Shown one piece after another: positions 1-6,377 of a stretch of DNA of 12,664 nt (its first letter is position 1; every line of letters begins with the position of its first letter). The stretch is from Alphaproteobacteria bacterium (GTDB taxonomy: Bacteria; Pseudomonadota; Alphaproteobacteria; UBA9219), in assembly GCA_028693775.1 (NCBI GenBank), contig JAQUUS010000017.1, positions 1 to 12,664 on the forward strand. The letters are read 5' to 3'. A program made the translations under genes and the position numbers. The notes under the pieces are model-generated. The model had not been told where the DNA came from and ran no database searches. It worked only from the letters and a program-made list of their open reading frames with translations.

Positions 1-2
1 CC

Positions 3-365
3 GACGAAAAACTCGAGGACTTTACGAACGCCGCCAATGTGCTCTTGTGGAAACGCGGCATTCCGGATTTGGGACAGGTTGTCGTTTCAAATTCGGCCAA
101 GGCTTATTCCCTCCCGGCCGAACCGGATAACGTTTACCGTTATTTCGAGTCTCCGGCCAATGTCGTCGAGAAGACGCGCGCAACGGTCTTTAGCCCCGTT
201 CATTATACGTCGTTCGACAACTGGCTCGCTGTCGGCGCCGAACTGACAGGCCAGATCGCAACCGCCTTCGACGTCAAGCCGCAAGACATTGAGGTGTTTA
301 CCATCGAGAAAAGCCATGCTCCCCGCTTTATCGGCGGAAAATGGCAACATCAGCACGTTCTTTGA
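3..365 (+). CDS. Unrecognised protein, 3' end only
   Basis: The frame is open from the left edge to a TGA at 363-365, giving at least 120 residues. The true start lies outside the window; a GTG at 39 is in frame but has no reason to be the start, because coding-like sequence continues upstream of it. I do not recognise the family. The visible part is soluble, with no membrane segment. It has mixed hydrophobic and charged stretches and ends in a His/Gln-rich tail (QHQHVL). The gene converges with fumC, whose stop lies 14 bases away, so no separate terminator fits between the two genes. Its coding style resembles that of the neighbouring genes. The antisense frame over this region is judged a shadow. 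Confidence 0.7.
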   Translation, partial: DEKLEDFTNAANVLLWKRGIPDLGQVVVSNSAKAYSLPAEPDNVYRYFESPANVVEKTRATVFSPVHYTSFDNWLAVGAELTGQIATAFDVKPQDIEVFTIEKSHAPRFIGGKWQHQHVL

Positions 366-379
366 TCGTCGGGACGCTC

Positions 380-1768
380 TCAGCCTTGCGGCTTCGCCAT
401 CTCTTCGGGCCGAACGAGGCGGTCGAAGTCTTCGGCGGACAATAGGCCCAGCGCGGATGCGGCTTCCTTGAGCGTCAGATTCTCCTCGTGCGCTTTCTTC
501 GCGATTTTTGCGGCGTTGTCGTAGCCTACATGCGGATTGAGCGCCGTCACGAGCATCAGCGATTCCTGAAGCGATTTTTCGATGCGGCTTCGATTGGGTT
601 CGATGCCCGCGATGCACTTGTCGGCGAAGCTTCGCGCCACATCGGACAGAAGGCGGATCGACTGGAGCACGTTGTAGACAATCACAGGCTTGAAGACGTT
701 GAGCTCGAACTGGCCCCCTGCCCCCGCTATTGTGACCGCCGTGTGATTGCCCATCACTTGCGCGGCCACCATCGTGACGGCTTCGCACTGCGTGGGGTTC
801 ACCTTCCCCGGCATGATCGACGAGCCGGGTTCGTTTTCGGGCAGCGACAGCTCTCCTATTCCGCAACGCGGGCCGGAGCCCAGAAGCCGGATGTCGTTCG
901 CAATCTTCATGAGGCTGGCCGCCAGCGTGTTGAGCATGCCGGACGTTTCGACCATCGCGTCGTGCGAGGCCAGCGCTTCGAATTTGTTGACTGCCGATAC
1001 GAACGGTTTGCCGGTCAGCGTCGCGATGCGCGCGGCAAACGCTCCGGCAAAGCCTTTGGGAGCGTTGAGACCCGTGCCCACCGCCGTTCCGCCTTGCGCC
1101 AGCGGATAGAGATGCGGAAGGACGCTTCGCATGCGCTCGAGGCTCAGGCGCATTTGCTCGGCGTATCCGGAAAATTCCTGGCCCAGCGTTAGCGGCACGG
1201 CGTCTTGCAGGTGCGTTCTGCCGATCTTGACGATCTTGTCGAACGCGTCCGCTTTTGCTTGCAGCGCTTTTTGAAGGTGCTCGATCGAGGGCAGAAGCTC
1301 ATTGCAGATTTGCAGGACCGCGGCGATGGGCATTGCTGTCGGGAAACTGTCGTTGGGACTCTGGCTTTAGTTGACGTGGTCGTTGGGGTGGACCGGCTTT
1401 TTGCTGCCCTTCTCGCCGCCCAGAATTTCGATGGCCCGGTTCGCGATCACTTCGTTCGCGTTCATGTTCGTTTGCGTGCCCGATCCCGTTTGCCATACGA
1501 CCAGCGGAAATTCGCCGTCCCATTTCCCTTCCGCGACTTCCCCGGCCGCTTGCGCAATCGCTTCGCCAAGCTTCGCATCGAGCGTGCCCAAGCTCACGTT
1601 TACTTCCGCCGCCGCTTTTTTTAACAACCCCAGCGCGCGGATCACCGGCATCGGCATACGTTCGTCACCTATCCGGAAGTTGTTCAGGCTTCGCTCCGTT
1701 TGCGCGCCCCAGTAGCGTTCGGACGGTACTTCGACGGAACCCATTGAATCGGTTTCTTTTCGGATCAT
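380..1768 (-). pseudogene. fumC: Class II fumarate hydratase (fumC) interrupted by one in-frame stop
   Basis: FumC interconverts fumarate and malate in the TCA cycle as a soluble tetramer without an iron-sulfur cluster. Read through, the frame has 462 positions, close to the 467 residues of E. coli FumC, and aligns with it along its whole length. Signatures seen are GSGTQTNMN, HPNDHVN, GRTHLQD and GSSIMPGKVNPTQCE. A TAA at 1367-1369 stands at the position of the Lys in the conserved NKSQSSND loop, so translation would stop after 133 residues. There is no frameshift. Downstream, an ATG at 1331-1333 opens a 317-residue fragment but has no visible Shine-Dalgarno sequence. The start at 1768 was chosen because AAGAGG (1774-1779) lies 5 bases before it; a GTG at 1798 is less likely. 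Nearby residues also deviate: S to P in SQSPND and H to P after PTAM. It may be a recent pseudogene, a sequence error, or a gene read through the stop. The fumC identity is certain; its functional state is not. Confidence 0.88.
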
Positions 1769-1773
1769 GGATG

Positions 1774-1779
1774 CCTCTT
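1774..1779 (-). promoter_or_regulatory. Shine-Dalgarno site of fumC
   Basis: On the minus strand, AAGAGG lies 5 bases before the ATG at 1766-1768. It decides the start in favour of this ATG over the in-frame GTG ten codons upstream (1796-1798), which has only a weak purine-rich stretch before it. Confidence 0.6.
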
Positions 1780-1964
1780 TTTCGCAATATTTTTTCACTA
1801 AATCTTCTCTTCGAGACTTTTACACCAAACGACGTTAACGAAACAGTATGTATTTGCCCTTATTATTCCTTTTTGGACACACGGCTCTGCCCTGAAACGC
1901 TTCGCTTTTATGCGTACCGATTCGGCAGTCTTGGTATGCAACTTTTGTCGCAGGAGTATCCTTT

Positions 1965-2360
1965 ATGCAGGACATTCGCAGAATCATTTTCTCGGATGAG
2001 GAGCTGGGTTCCGCTTTCGAAGCCTATTCCAGAAAAACTCCCAATTTCCTCCCTCCGGGCAAAATCGTCTCATGCTCCACGCTCGTCGCTTCCGGTTCGG
2101 AATGCGCTGTCCTTGTCAGGATCGATACGTCCCAGGAATCCGGGCCAAAACAGCTCGAGCTCACGTTCCGCAATGCGAACGTTTTGCAGCCGCTCATTCT
2201 CTTCTGTCTCGAAAATAACGTGATGCTTCCGCGTCAGGGCCGCAAGTCTTTCTCCATTGTGGAAGGCAAGGCCTGCCTGATTATCGATTTGAATCTCGAA
2301 TTCGATCTCGGCTCGGAAGAGGCTCCCATGCGCAGCGAGGATATTCCGGAAATCAAGTAG
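1965..2360 (+). CDS. Small unrecognised protein, 131 aa
   Basis: The start ATG at 1965 is preceded by AGGAG at 1952-1956, 8 bases away, which supports a real translated gene. It ends at TAG 2358-2360. I do not recognise the family. The product is acidic and soluble, with no signal peptide or membrane helix. It contains a Phe-Leu-Pro-Pro-Gly turn around residues 28-32 and alternating beta-like segments in the middle (about residues 40-110), including LELTFRNANVLQPLILF. The tail is rich in Glu and Asp. It is transcribed divergently from fumC across a 196-base spacer and is followed by a probable terminator, so it looks like a single-gene unit rather than part of the SUF operon. An overlapping frame beginning at 1744 has no ribosome-binding site and looks like a shadow. 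Confidence 0.72.
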   Translation: MQDIRRIIFSDEELGSAFEAYSRKTPNFLPPGKIVSCSTLVASGSECAVLVRIDTSQESGPKQLELTFRNANVLQPLILFCLENNVMLPRQGRKSFSIVEGKACLIIDLNLEFDLGSEEAPMRSEDIPEIK

Positions 2361-2386
2361 ACTCGCTCGCTTCTCCTTTTCGCATT

Positions 2387-2424
2387 GCCCGCTCGGCCTC
2401 AATGCTGCGGCGGGCTTTGTTTTT
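2387..2424 (+). terminator. Probable intrinsic terminator after the 131-aa gene
   Basis: GCCCGC at 2387-2392 can pair with GCGGGC at 2410-2415 (6 GC pairs, 17-base loop). A T-rich tract, TTTGTTTTT (2416-2424), follows directly. It begins 27 bases after the stop of the upstream gene and lies before the SUF regulator. The loop is large, and an alternative pairing (GCATTG with CAATGC) exists, so confidence is moderate. Confidence 0.5.
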
Positions 2425-2488
2425 GACGGGGCGGCGGTTCTTTCTTGACGCACCGCAAAAAATTCCACCCCATTTTAATCTGGACTTA

Positions 2489-2510
2489 GACGGTACACAT
2501 TAGTAACGTC
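2489..2510. promoter_or_regulatory. Candidate operator: near-palindrome upstream of the SUF regulator
   Basis: Arms GACGGTAC (2489-2496) and GTAACGTC (2503-2510) match as an inverted repeat at 7 of 8 positions around a 6-base centre. It ends 20 bases before the regulator start. Rrf2 proteins bind dyad operators of about this size and usually repress their own operon, so this is a natural candidate site. I could not find a convincing -35/-10 pair around it. TGGACT at 2481-2486 is a weak -35 candidate, and TTGACG at 2445-2450 lacks a good partner. It does not clearly match the E. coli IscR consensus. Confidence 0.4.
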
Positions 2511-2527
2511 CTCCTCTCTTTGGAGGA
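2509..2527 (+). promoter_or_regulatory. Hairpin covering the Shine-Dalgarno site of the SUF regulator gene
   Basis: TCCTCC (2509-2514) pairs perfectly with GGAGGA (2522-2527) across a 7-base loop. GGAGG at 2522-2526 is the only Shine-Dalgarno candidate for the ATG at 2531 and lies unusually close to it (4 bases). If the transcript includes 2509-2514, folding would mask the ribosome-binding site. Whether it does depends on the transcription start, which I cannot fix. Confidence 0.45.
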
Positions 2528-2530
2528 TTT

Positions 2531-2980
2531 ATGCTTCGTTTGGGGAAACTCACAGATTATGCCGTTACGCTCCTTTCCCATATGGGACGGGAGGGCGAAA
2601 CCGCTATGTGGGCCGCTTCGGATCTCTCGAAGAAATCCGGCTTGCCTATGCCGACCGTCGCCAAGGTTTTGAAGCTTTTGGCCAAGGCTCAGCTCGTTTT
2701 GGCACAGCGCGGCGCGACGGGCGGGTACAAGCTTACGCGCGCGCCTTCCAAAATTACCATTGCCGAGATTGTTGAGGCCATGGACGGGCCTATTGCCATT
2801 ACGGACTGCTCGGGCGGCTCTCATGCAAAATGCCAGATCCATCGCCTTTGCCCGATGAGCTCGGGGTGGTCTGCTATCAACGAGGCTGTGCGAGACGCTC
2901 TTAACGACGTTTCTCTTGCACAGATGTTTGCGACGCCTCTTTTTGACGATGACGGCGCCAGAATTAAAAGGAAGCCGTAG
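2531..2980 (+). CDS. Rrf2/IscR-family transcriptional regulator of the SUF operon
   Basis: This 149-residue protein is a winged-helix Rrf2 regulator of the type found at the head of SUF operons. The N-terminal half is the DNA-binding domain: LGKLTDYAVTLLSHM at residues 4-18, a recognition region around residues 29-50, and the wing QRGATGGYKLTR at residues 59-70. Three cysteines (93, 101, 107) in a C-x7-C-x5-C pattern are the likely ligands of a sensing iron-sulfur cluster. The C-terminal helix (about 112-133) would dimerise. In this family, the cluster-bound form usually represses the suf genes, so the operon is induced when clusters are scarce; that is inferred here. The start is set by GGAGG at 2522-2526. 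The sufB Shine-Dalgarno site lies inside the last codons, and sufB begins 1 base after the TAG stop, so the gene heads the operon. IscR of E. coli has C-x5-C-x5-C, so the spacing differs. Confidence 0.9.
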   Translation: MLRLGKLTDYAVTLLSHMGREGETAMWAASDLSKKSGLPMPTVAKVLKLLAKAQLVLAQRGATGGYKLTRAPSKITIAEIVEAMDGPIAITDCSGGSHAKCQIHRLCPMSSGWSAINEAVRDALNDVSLAQMFATPLFDDDGARIKRKP

Positions 2981-2981
2981 C

Positions 2982-4442
2982 ATGCCCGCAGATACCAAAG
3001 CTTTGGCCGCCAATCTGGCCGATCAGACTTACAAATACGGCTTTGTGACCGACATCGATCAGGAAACCGTTCCGGCCGGGCTGAACGAGGATGTCATTCG
3101 CCTGATCTCGGCCAAGAAAAACGAACCTTCGTGGCTGCTCGACTGGCGGCTCGCGGCTTATCGCAAGTGGCTTTCCATGACGGAGCCGCACTGGGCCAAG
3201 CTGAACTATCCGCCGGTCGATTATCAGGCGACTTCTTATTATTCGGCTCCAAAACAGAAAAACGGGCCGAAGTCTTTGGATGAGGTCGATCCGCAGATTC
3301 TCGAGACTTATGAGAAGCTCGGGATTCCTCTGCATGAACAGGAAATTCTGGCGGGGGTCAAACGGCGCGTCGCGGTGGATGCCGTTTTTGACAGCGTTTC
3401 GGTCGCGACGACTTACAGAAAAGAACTGGAATCTCACGGCATTGTTTTTTGTCCTATCTCGGAAGCCGTTTTGAATTATCCGGAGCTGGTCAGGAAATAT
3501 CTGGGGTCGGTCGTTCCTGTTGCAGACAACTTTTTTGCCGCGCTTAACTCGGCTGTTTTTACGGACGGGTCGTTCGTTTTTATTCCGAAGGGCGTTCGGT
3601 GCCCTATGGAGCTTTCATCCTATTTTCGCATCAATGCGGAAAATACGGGGCAGTTCGAGCGTACGCTCATTGTTGCGGAGGAAGGCGCTTCGGTCAGCTA
3701 TCTGGAAGGCTGTACGGCGCCTAAGCGCGACGAACATCAACTTCATGCCGCTGTGGTCGAACTTGTCGCGCTCGATGACGCTTTTATTAAATATTCGACC
3801 GTGCAGAACTGGTATCCCGGAGACAAGGACGGACGCGGCGGGATTTTCAACTTCGTGACAAAGCGCGGATTGTGCAAGGGGCACAGGTCGAAAATTTCGT
3901 GGACGCAGGTTGAGACGGGATCGGCCATTACGTGGAAGTATCCGAGCTGCGTGCTTCAGGGCGACGAGTCGGTGGGCGAGTTCTATTCGGTCGCCGTGAC
4001 CAACAACTGCCAGCAGGCCGATACCGGCACCAAGATGATTCATGTCGGGAAGAATACCAAGTCGACCATCGTTTCGAAGGGCATCAGCGCGGGGCGGTCG
4101 CAGAATACCTATCGCGGGCTTGTGAAGATTTTGCGCTCGGCTTCGGGCGCGCGGAACAGGACGCAGTGCGACAGCCTTCTTGTCGGCGACGCGTGCGGAG
4201 CTCATACCGTTCCTTATATTGAATCGCGGCAGCCTAAATCGCGCGTCGAGCACGAGGCTACGACGTCGAAGGTCAGCGACGATCAGCTTTTCTACTGCCG
4301 CCAGCGCGGACTGAGCGTCGAGGAAGCCATGGCTCTGATCGTCAACGGTTTCTGCAAAGAGGTTTTGCAGGAACTGCCCATGGAATTCGCCGTCGAGGCT
4401 CAGAAGCTCGTCGGCCTCAGCCTCGAAGGGAGCGTGGGATGA
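2982..4442 (+). CDS. sufB: SufB, scaffold subunit of the SufBCD Fe-S assembly complex
   Basis: The 486-residue protein aligns with E. coli SufB (495) over nearly its whole length, including KISWTQVETGSAITWKYPSC, ADTGTKMIHVGKNTKSTI and the C-terminus EFAVEAQKLVGLSLEGSVG. SufB receives sulfur and, with SufD and SufC, builds the nascent cluster in the cytoplasm. Residues known to matter in E. coli are conserved: Cys244 (EGCTAP, equivalent to C254), Cys396 (TQCDS, equivalent to C405) and His424 (VEHEATT, equivalent to H433). The ATG at 2982 was chosen because AAAAGGA (2966-2972) precedes it by 9 bases and the N-terminus then fits the family. An earlier in-frame ATG at 2916 lies inside the regulator gene. 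The stop overlaps the next start by 4 bases (ATGA at 4439-4442). Confidence 0.97.
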   Translation: MPADTKALAANLADQTYKYGFVTDIDQETVPAGLNEDVIRLISAKKNEPSWLLDWRLAAYRKWLSMTEPHWAKLNYPPVDYQATSYYSAPKQKNGPKSLDEVDPQILETYEKLGIPLHEQEILAGVKRRVAVDAVFDSVSVATTYRKELESHGIVFCPISEAVLNYPELVRKYLGSVVPVADNFFAALNSAVFTDGSFVFIPKGVRCPMELSSYFRINAENTGQFERTLIVAEEGASVSYLEGCTAPKRDEHQLHAAVVELVALDDAFIKYSTVQNWYPGDKDGRGGIFNFVTKRGLCKGHRSKISWTQVETGSAITWKYPSCVLQGDESVGEFYSVAVTNNCQQADTGTKMIHVGKNTKSTIVSKGISAGRSQNTYRGLVKILRSASGARNRTQCDSLLVGDACGAHTVPYIESRQPKSRVEHEATTSKVSDDQLFYCRQRGLSVEEAMALIVNGFCKEVLQELPMEFAVEAQKLVGLSLEGSVG

Positions 4443-4951
4443 CTTTGCCTAAGCCTTCTCTTTTCCTGCCTTATCGCGCAACGCGCGGCAAGGGTATCGC
4501 CGTGATGGTTCCCGTGCTTTTGGCCAATATGGTTTTCATGACCTGGCTGATTGTCGTTTATTTTCCGGAATTCAACGCCGGGGGCACGTTTAGCAATCCG
4601 GCTACGACTTATCTTGTGGCTGCCGCGTTTGTCGTTTTCGACCTTGTGGGAATTTACGTTCTTATCGCTTATGCAAAACCCGCTCATATCGAAATCTCAC
4701 GCACGGGGGTTACGCTCACGCCTATGCCTATTCTCGGCTTTTCGTTCGGGACGGCAACTTCGATCAGTATGTCGGAGTTTACGGGCGTGCGCATCGAGAC
4801 GTTCAGCTCGAAGCCCGTGTCCAACGCTTATGCCGTTTTGATCGGGAAATCGGAGAAGACGAACGTCATTATAGATACGCCGCGCGGGGTAACGCCTCAG
4901 GAATTTGCCGGGCAACTCGCCACTACGCTGCATTTGGAGGTTAGGGACTGA
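4439..4951 (+). CDS. Two-helix membrane protein embedded between sufB and sufC
   Basis: This 170-residue protein is not a standard SUF component and I do not recognise it. Two strongly hydrophobic segments (about residues 20-42 and 57-79) form a probable membrane hairpin; the short linker between them contains Pro, Asn and Gly. The remaining roughly 90 residues (80-170) look like an all-beta domain ending in a helix. This resembles in general shape the bacterial PH-like domains that follow two-helix hairpins, but the resemblance is by architecture only. The positive charge of the N-terminus (RATRGKG before helix 1) suggests that both ends are cytoplasmic. It overlaps sufB by 4 bases and sufC by 1 base (TGATG), so it is made together with the scaffold proteins. 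Membrane attachment or a stress-sensing role for the assembly complex is conceivable but unsupported. Its codon use looks like that of its neighbours. Confidence 0.88.
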   Translation: MTLPKPSLFLPYRATRGKGIAVMVPVLLANMVFMTWLIVVYFPEFNAGGTFSNPATTYLVAAAFVVFDLVGIYVLIAYAKPAHIEISRTGVTLTPMPILGFSFGTATSISMSEFTGVRIETFSSKPVSNAYAVLIGKSEKTNVIIDTPRGVTPQEFAGQLATTLHLEVRD

Positions 4952-5700
4952 TGCTTGAAATTAAAAATCTGCACGCGTCGATCGGAGACAAGGAAATCCT
5001 GAAGGGTATCGATCTGACGGTTCCGAAGGGTCAGGTGCATGCCGTTATGGGACCTAACGGGTCGGGCAAGAGCACGCTTTCTTACGTTCTCTCGGGACGC
5101 GCGGGATATGAGGTGACCGAAGGGTCCGCGACTTGGAACGGGAAGGATTTGCTGGCACTCACGCCCGAAGAACGCGCGGCTGCGGGGGTTTTTCTGGCCA
5201 TGCAGTATCCGGTCGAAATTCCCGGCGTGAGCACCATGACGTTTTTGAAGACGGCTTTGAATGCCGTTCGCAAGGCACGCGGCGAAAGCGAACTGGATGC
5301 CATGCAGATGCTCAAGCTTTTGCGCGGCAAGGCCAAGACCATCGGGCTCAGCGAAGACATGCTGAAGAGATCGGTCAATGTCGGGTTTTCGGGCGGCGAG
5401 AAAAAACGCAACGAGGTTTTGCAGATGGCCGTTCTGGAGCCTTCCTTGTGCATTCTCGATGAGACGGACAGCGGGCTCGATATCGACGCGCTGAAAATCG
5501 TGGCGGATGGCGTGAACGCTTTGCGCTCGCCGGAACGCTCGATGCTGGTCATTACGCATTATCAGCGGCTTCTGGATTATATCGCGCCGGACGCAGTGCA
5601 TGTTCTGGCTTATGGGAAAATCCGCAGAAGCGGCGGGCCGGAACTCGCGCACGAGCTTGAGGAAAAAGGGTATATCGAATTTTCTGGAGACAAGAAGTGA
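4951..5700 (+). CDS. sufC: SufC, ATPase subunit of the SufBCD complex
   Basis: The protein has 249 residues, the normal SufC length. It is an ABC-type ATPase that is soluble and drives conformational change in SufB-SufD. All nucleotide-binding motifs are present: Walker A GPNGSGKST at residues 34-42, Q-loop near MQYPVEIPG (84-92), the SufC-type signature FSGGEKKRNE (146-155), Walker B LCILDE (166-171), D-loop SGLDIDA and the switch His203 in VITHYQRLLDY. The SGGEKKRNE form and the C-terminal YGKIRRSGGPELAHELEEKGY distinguish SufC from transporter ATPases. TTGGAGG at 4934-4940 lies 10 bases before the ATG at 4951, whose A is also the last base of the preceding stop. Its TGA stop overlaps the GTG start of the next gene. 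Confidence 0.97.
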   Translation: MLEIKNLHASIGDKEILKGIDLTVPKGQVHAVMGPNGSGKSTLSYVLSGRAGYEVTEGSATWNGKDLLALTPEERAAAGVFLAMQYPVEIPGVSTMTFLKTALNAVRKARGESELDAMQMLKLLRGKAKTIGLSEDMLKRSVNVGFSGGEKKRNEVLQMAVLEPSLCILDETDSGLDIDALKIVADGVNALRSPERSMLVITHYQRLLDYIAPDAVHVLAYGKIRRSGGPELAHELEEKGYIEFSGDKK

Positions 5701-6377
5701 CGAGGAAGAACTATTTATTCTGGGACTGGAACTGCACGCTTTTGAACGATGCGGAAACAATTTTGGCTTGCGTGAATTATTCGCTCTCGCAATGGCGCAC
5801 CGTGCCCGTCACGATGGATCAGTTCAGGGAAATACAGTCGACCTCCCTGCCCGAGCTTTACCGGCTCGCGGGCGTTCCGGACGAATTTCTTGATGACGCC
5901 GTTCGGCTTGAGCGCGATATTTTTCATGACCGCTACGAAACTTTGGCCGATGCCGTTCCTTTGCGCGCGGGCGCGGCGGAGCTGCTTCGCTCGCTCAAGG
6001 CCTCAGATGCAGCCAACGTTATTGTGAGCAATCATATCGCGGATCAGATTGCGCGGCTTTTGAAGGCTCATAACATTGACGGGTATTTTGACGATCTGCT
6101 CGCTTTTCCGAGCCGCAATTTGCAGTTTCGCGAGAAGACCAAGAGCCAGCGGCTTCGCGATTATATCAACGATAACGCCGTCGATCCGCACAGGGCCGTG
6201 ATTGTCGGCGATACAACCGAGGAAATCGAGGTCGCACGGCAGTTCGGCTTCGACAGCATCGCCATCACGGGCGGGCTGGCTTCGGTAGATCGGCTGCGCG
6301 CGGCGGGGCCGGATCATTTGGTGCATTCGCTGGACGAAATCGCTTCCATTCTTAAATCGAAAGGCTTTGTCGGATGA
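5697..6377 (+). CDS. HAD-like hydrolase 1 embedded between sufC and sufD, altered motif I
   Basis: The 226-residue product is a haloacid dehalogenase superfamily protein. Motif I is D10-W-N-C-T14, motif II is the Ser in VIVSNH (S111), motif III is a Lys around 147-149, and motif IV is VGDTTEE (170-176). The region between motifs I and II forms a helical cap as in phosphoglycolate-phosphatase-like members. In the usual DxDGT motif the second Asp acts as acid/base and Gly is nearly invariant. Here they are Asn12 (AAC) and Cys13 (TGC), so activity may be changed or lost. It starts with GTG at 5697, overlapping the sufC stop as GTGA; CTGGAGA at 5684-5690 supports this start. The next gene is a clear paralogue of identical length, so a duplication occurred. 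The substrate is unknown. HAD proteins are not a recognised part of SUF; a link to PLP or phosphorylated metabolites would be speculation. Confidence 0.87.
   Translation: MTRKNYLFWDWNCTLLNDAETILACVNYSLSQWRTVPVTMDQFREIQSTSLPELYRLAGVPDEFLDDAVRLERDIFHDRYETLADAVPLRAGAAELLRSLKASDAANVIVSNHIADQIARLLKAHNIDGYFDDLLAFPSRNLQFREKTKSQRLRDYINDNAVDPHRAVIVGDTTEEIEVARQFGFDSIAITGGLASVDRLRAAGPDHLVHSLDEIASILKSKGFVG

Noticed and set aside
87..866. Minus-strand open frame of 259 codons overlapping fumC and the first gene
   Set aside because: It shares the strand with fumC in another frame; the product is a low-complexity Arg-rich sequence and fumC is certain here.
380..1333. A separate, functional short fumarase made from the downstream fragment
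   Set aside because: The ATG at 1331-1333 has no Shine-Dalgarno site, and the fragment lacks the N-terminal active-site region.
1367..1369. TAA reassigned as a sense codon in this organism
   Set aside because: TAA terminates sufT and the 176-residue gene at the expected places, so reassignment is not supported.
1744..2223. Plus-strand frame of 159 codons overlapping the 131-aa gene
   Set aside because: It has no ribosome-binding site, starts inside fumC, and is contradicted by the well-supported start at 1965.
2423..2450. Direct repeat of TTGACG (2423-2428 and 2445-2450) as tandem -35 elements of the SUF promoter
   Set aside because: Neither copy has an acceptable -10 at 16-18 bases; the 22-base spacing alone is not enough.
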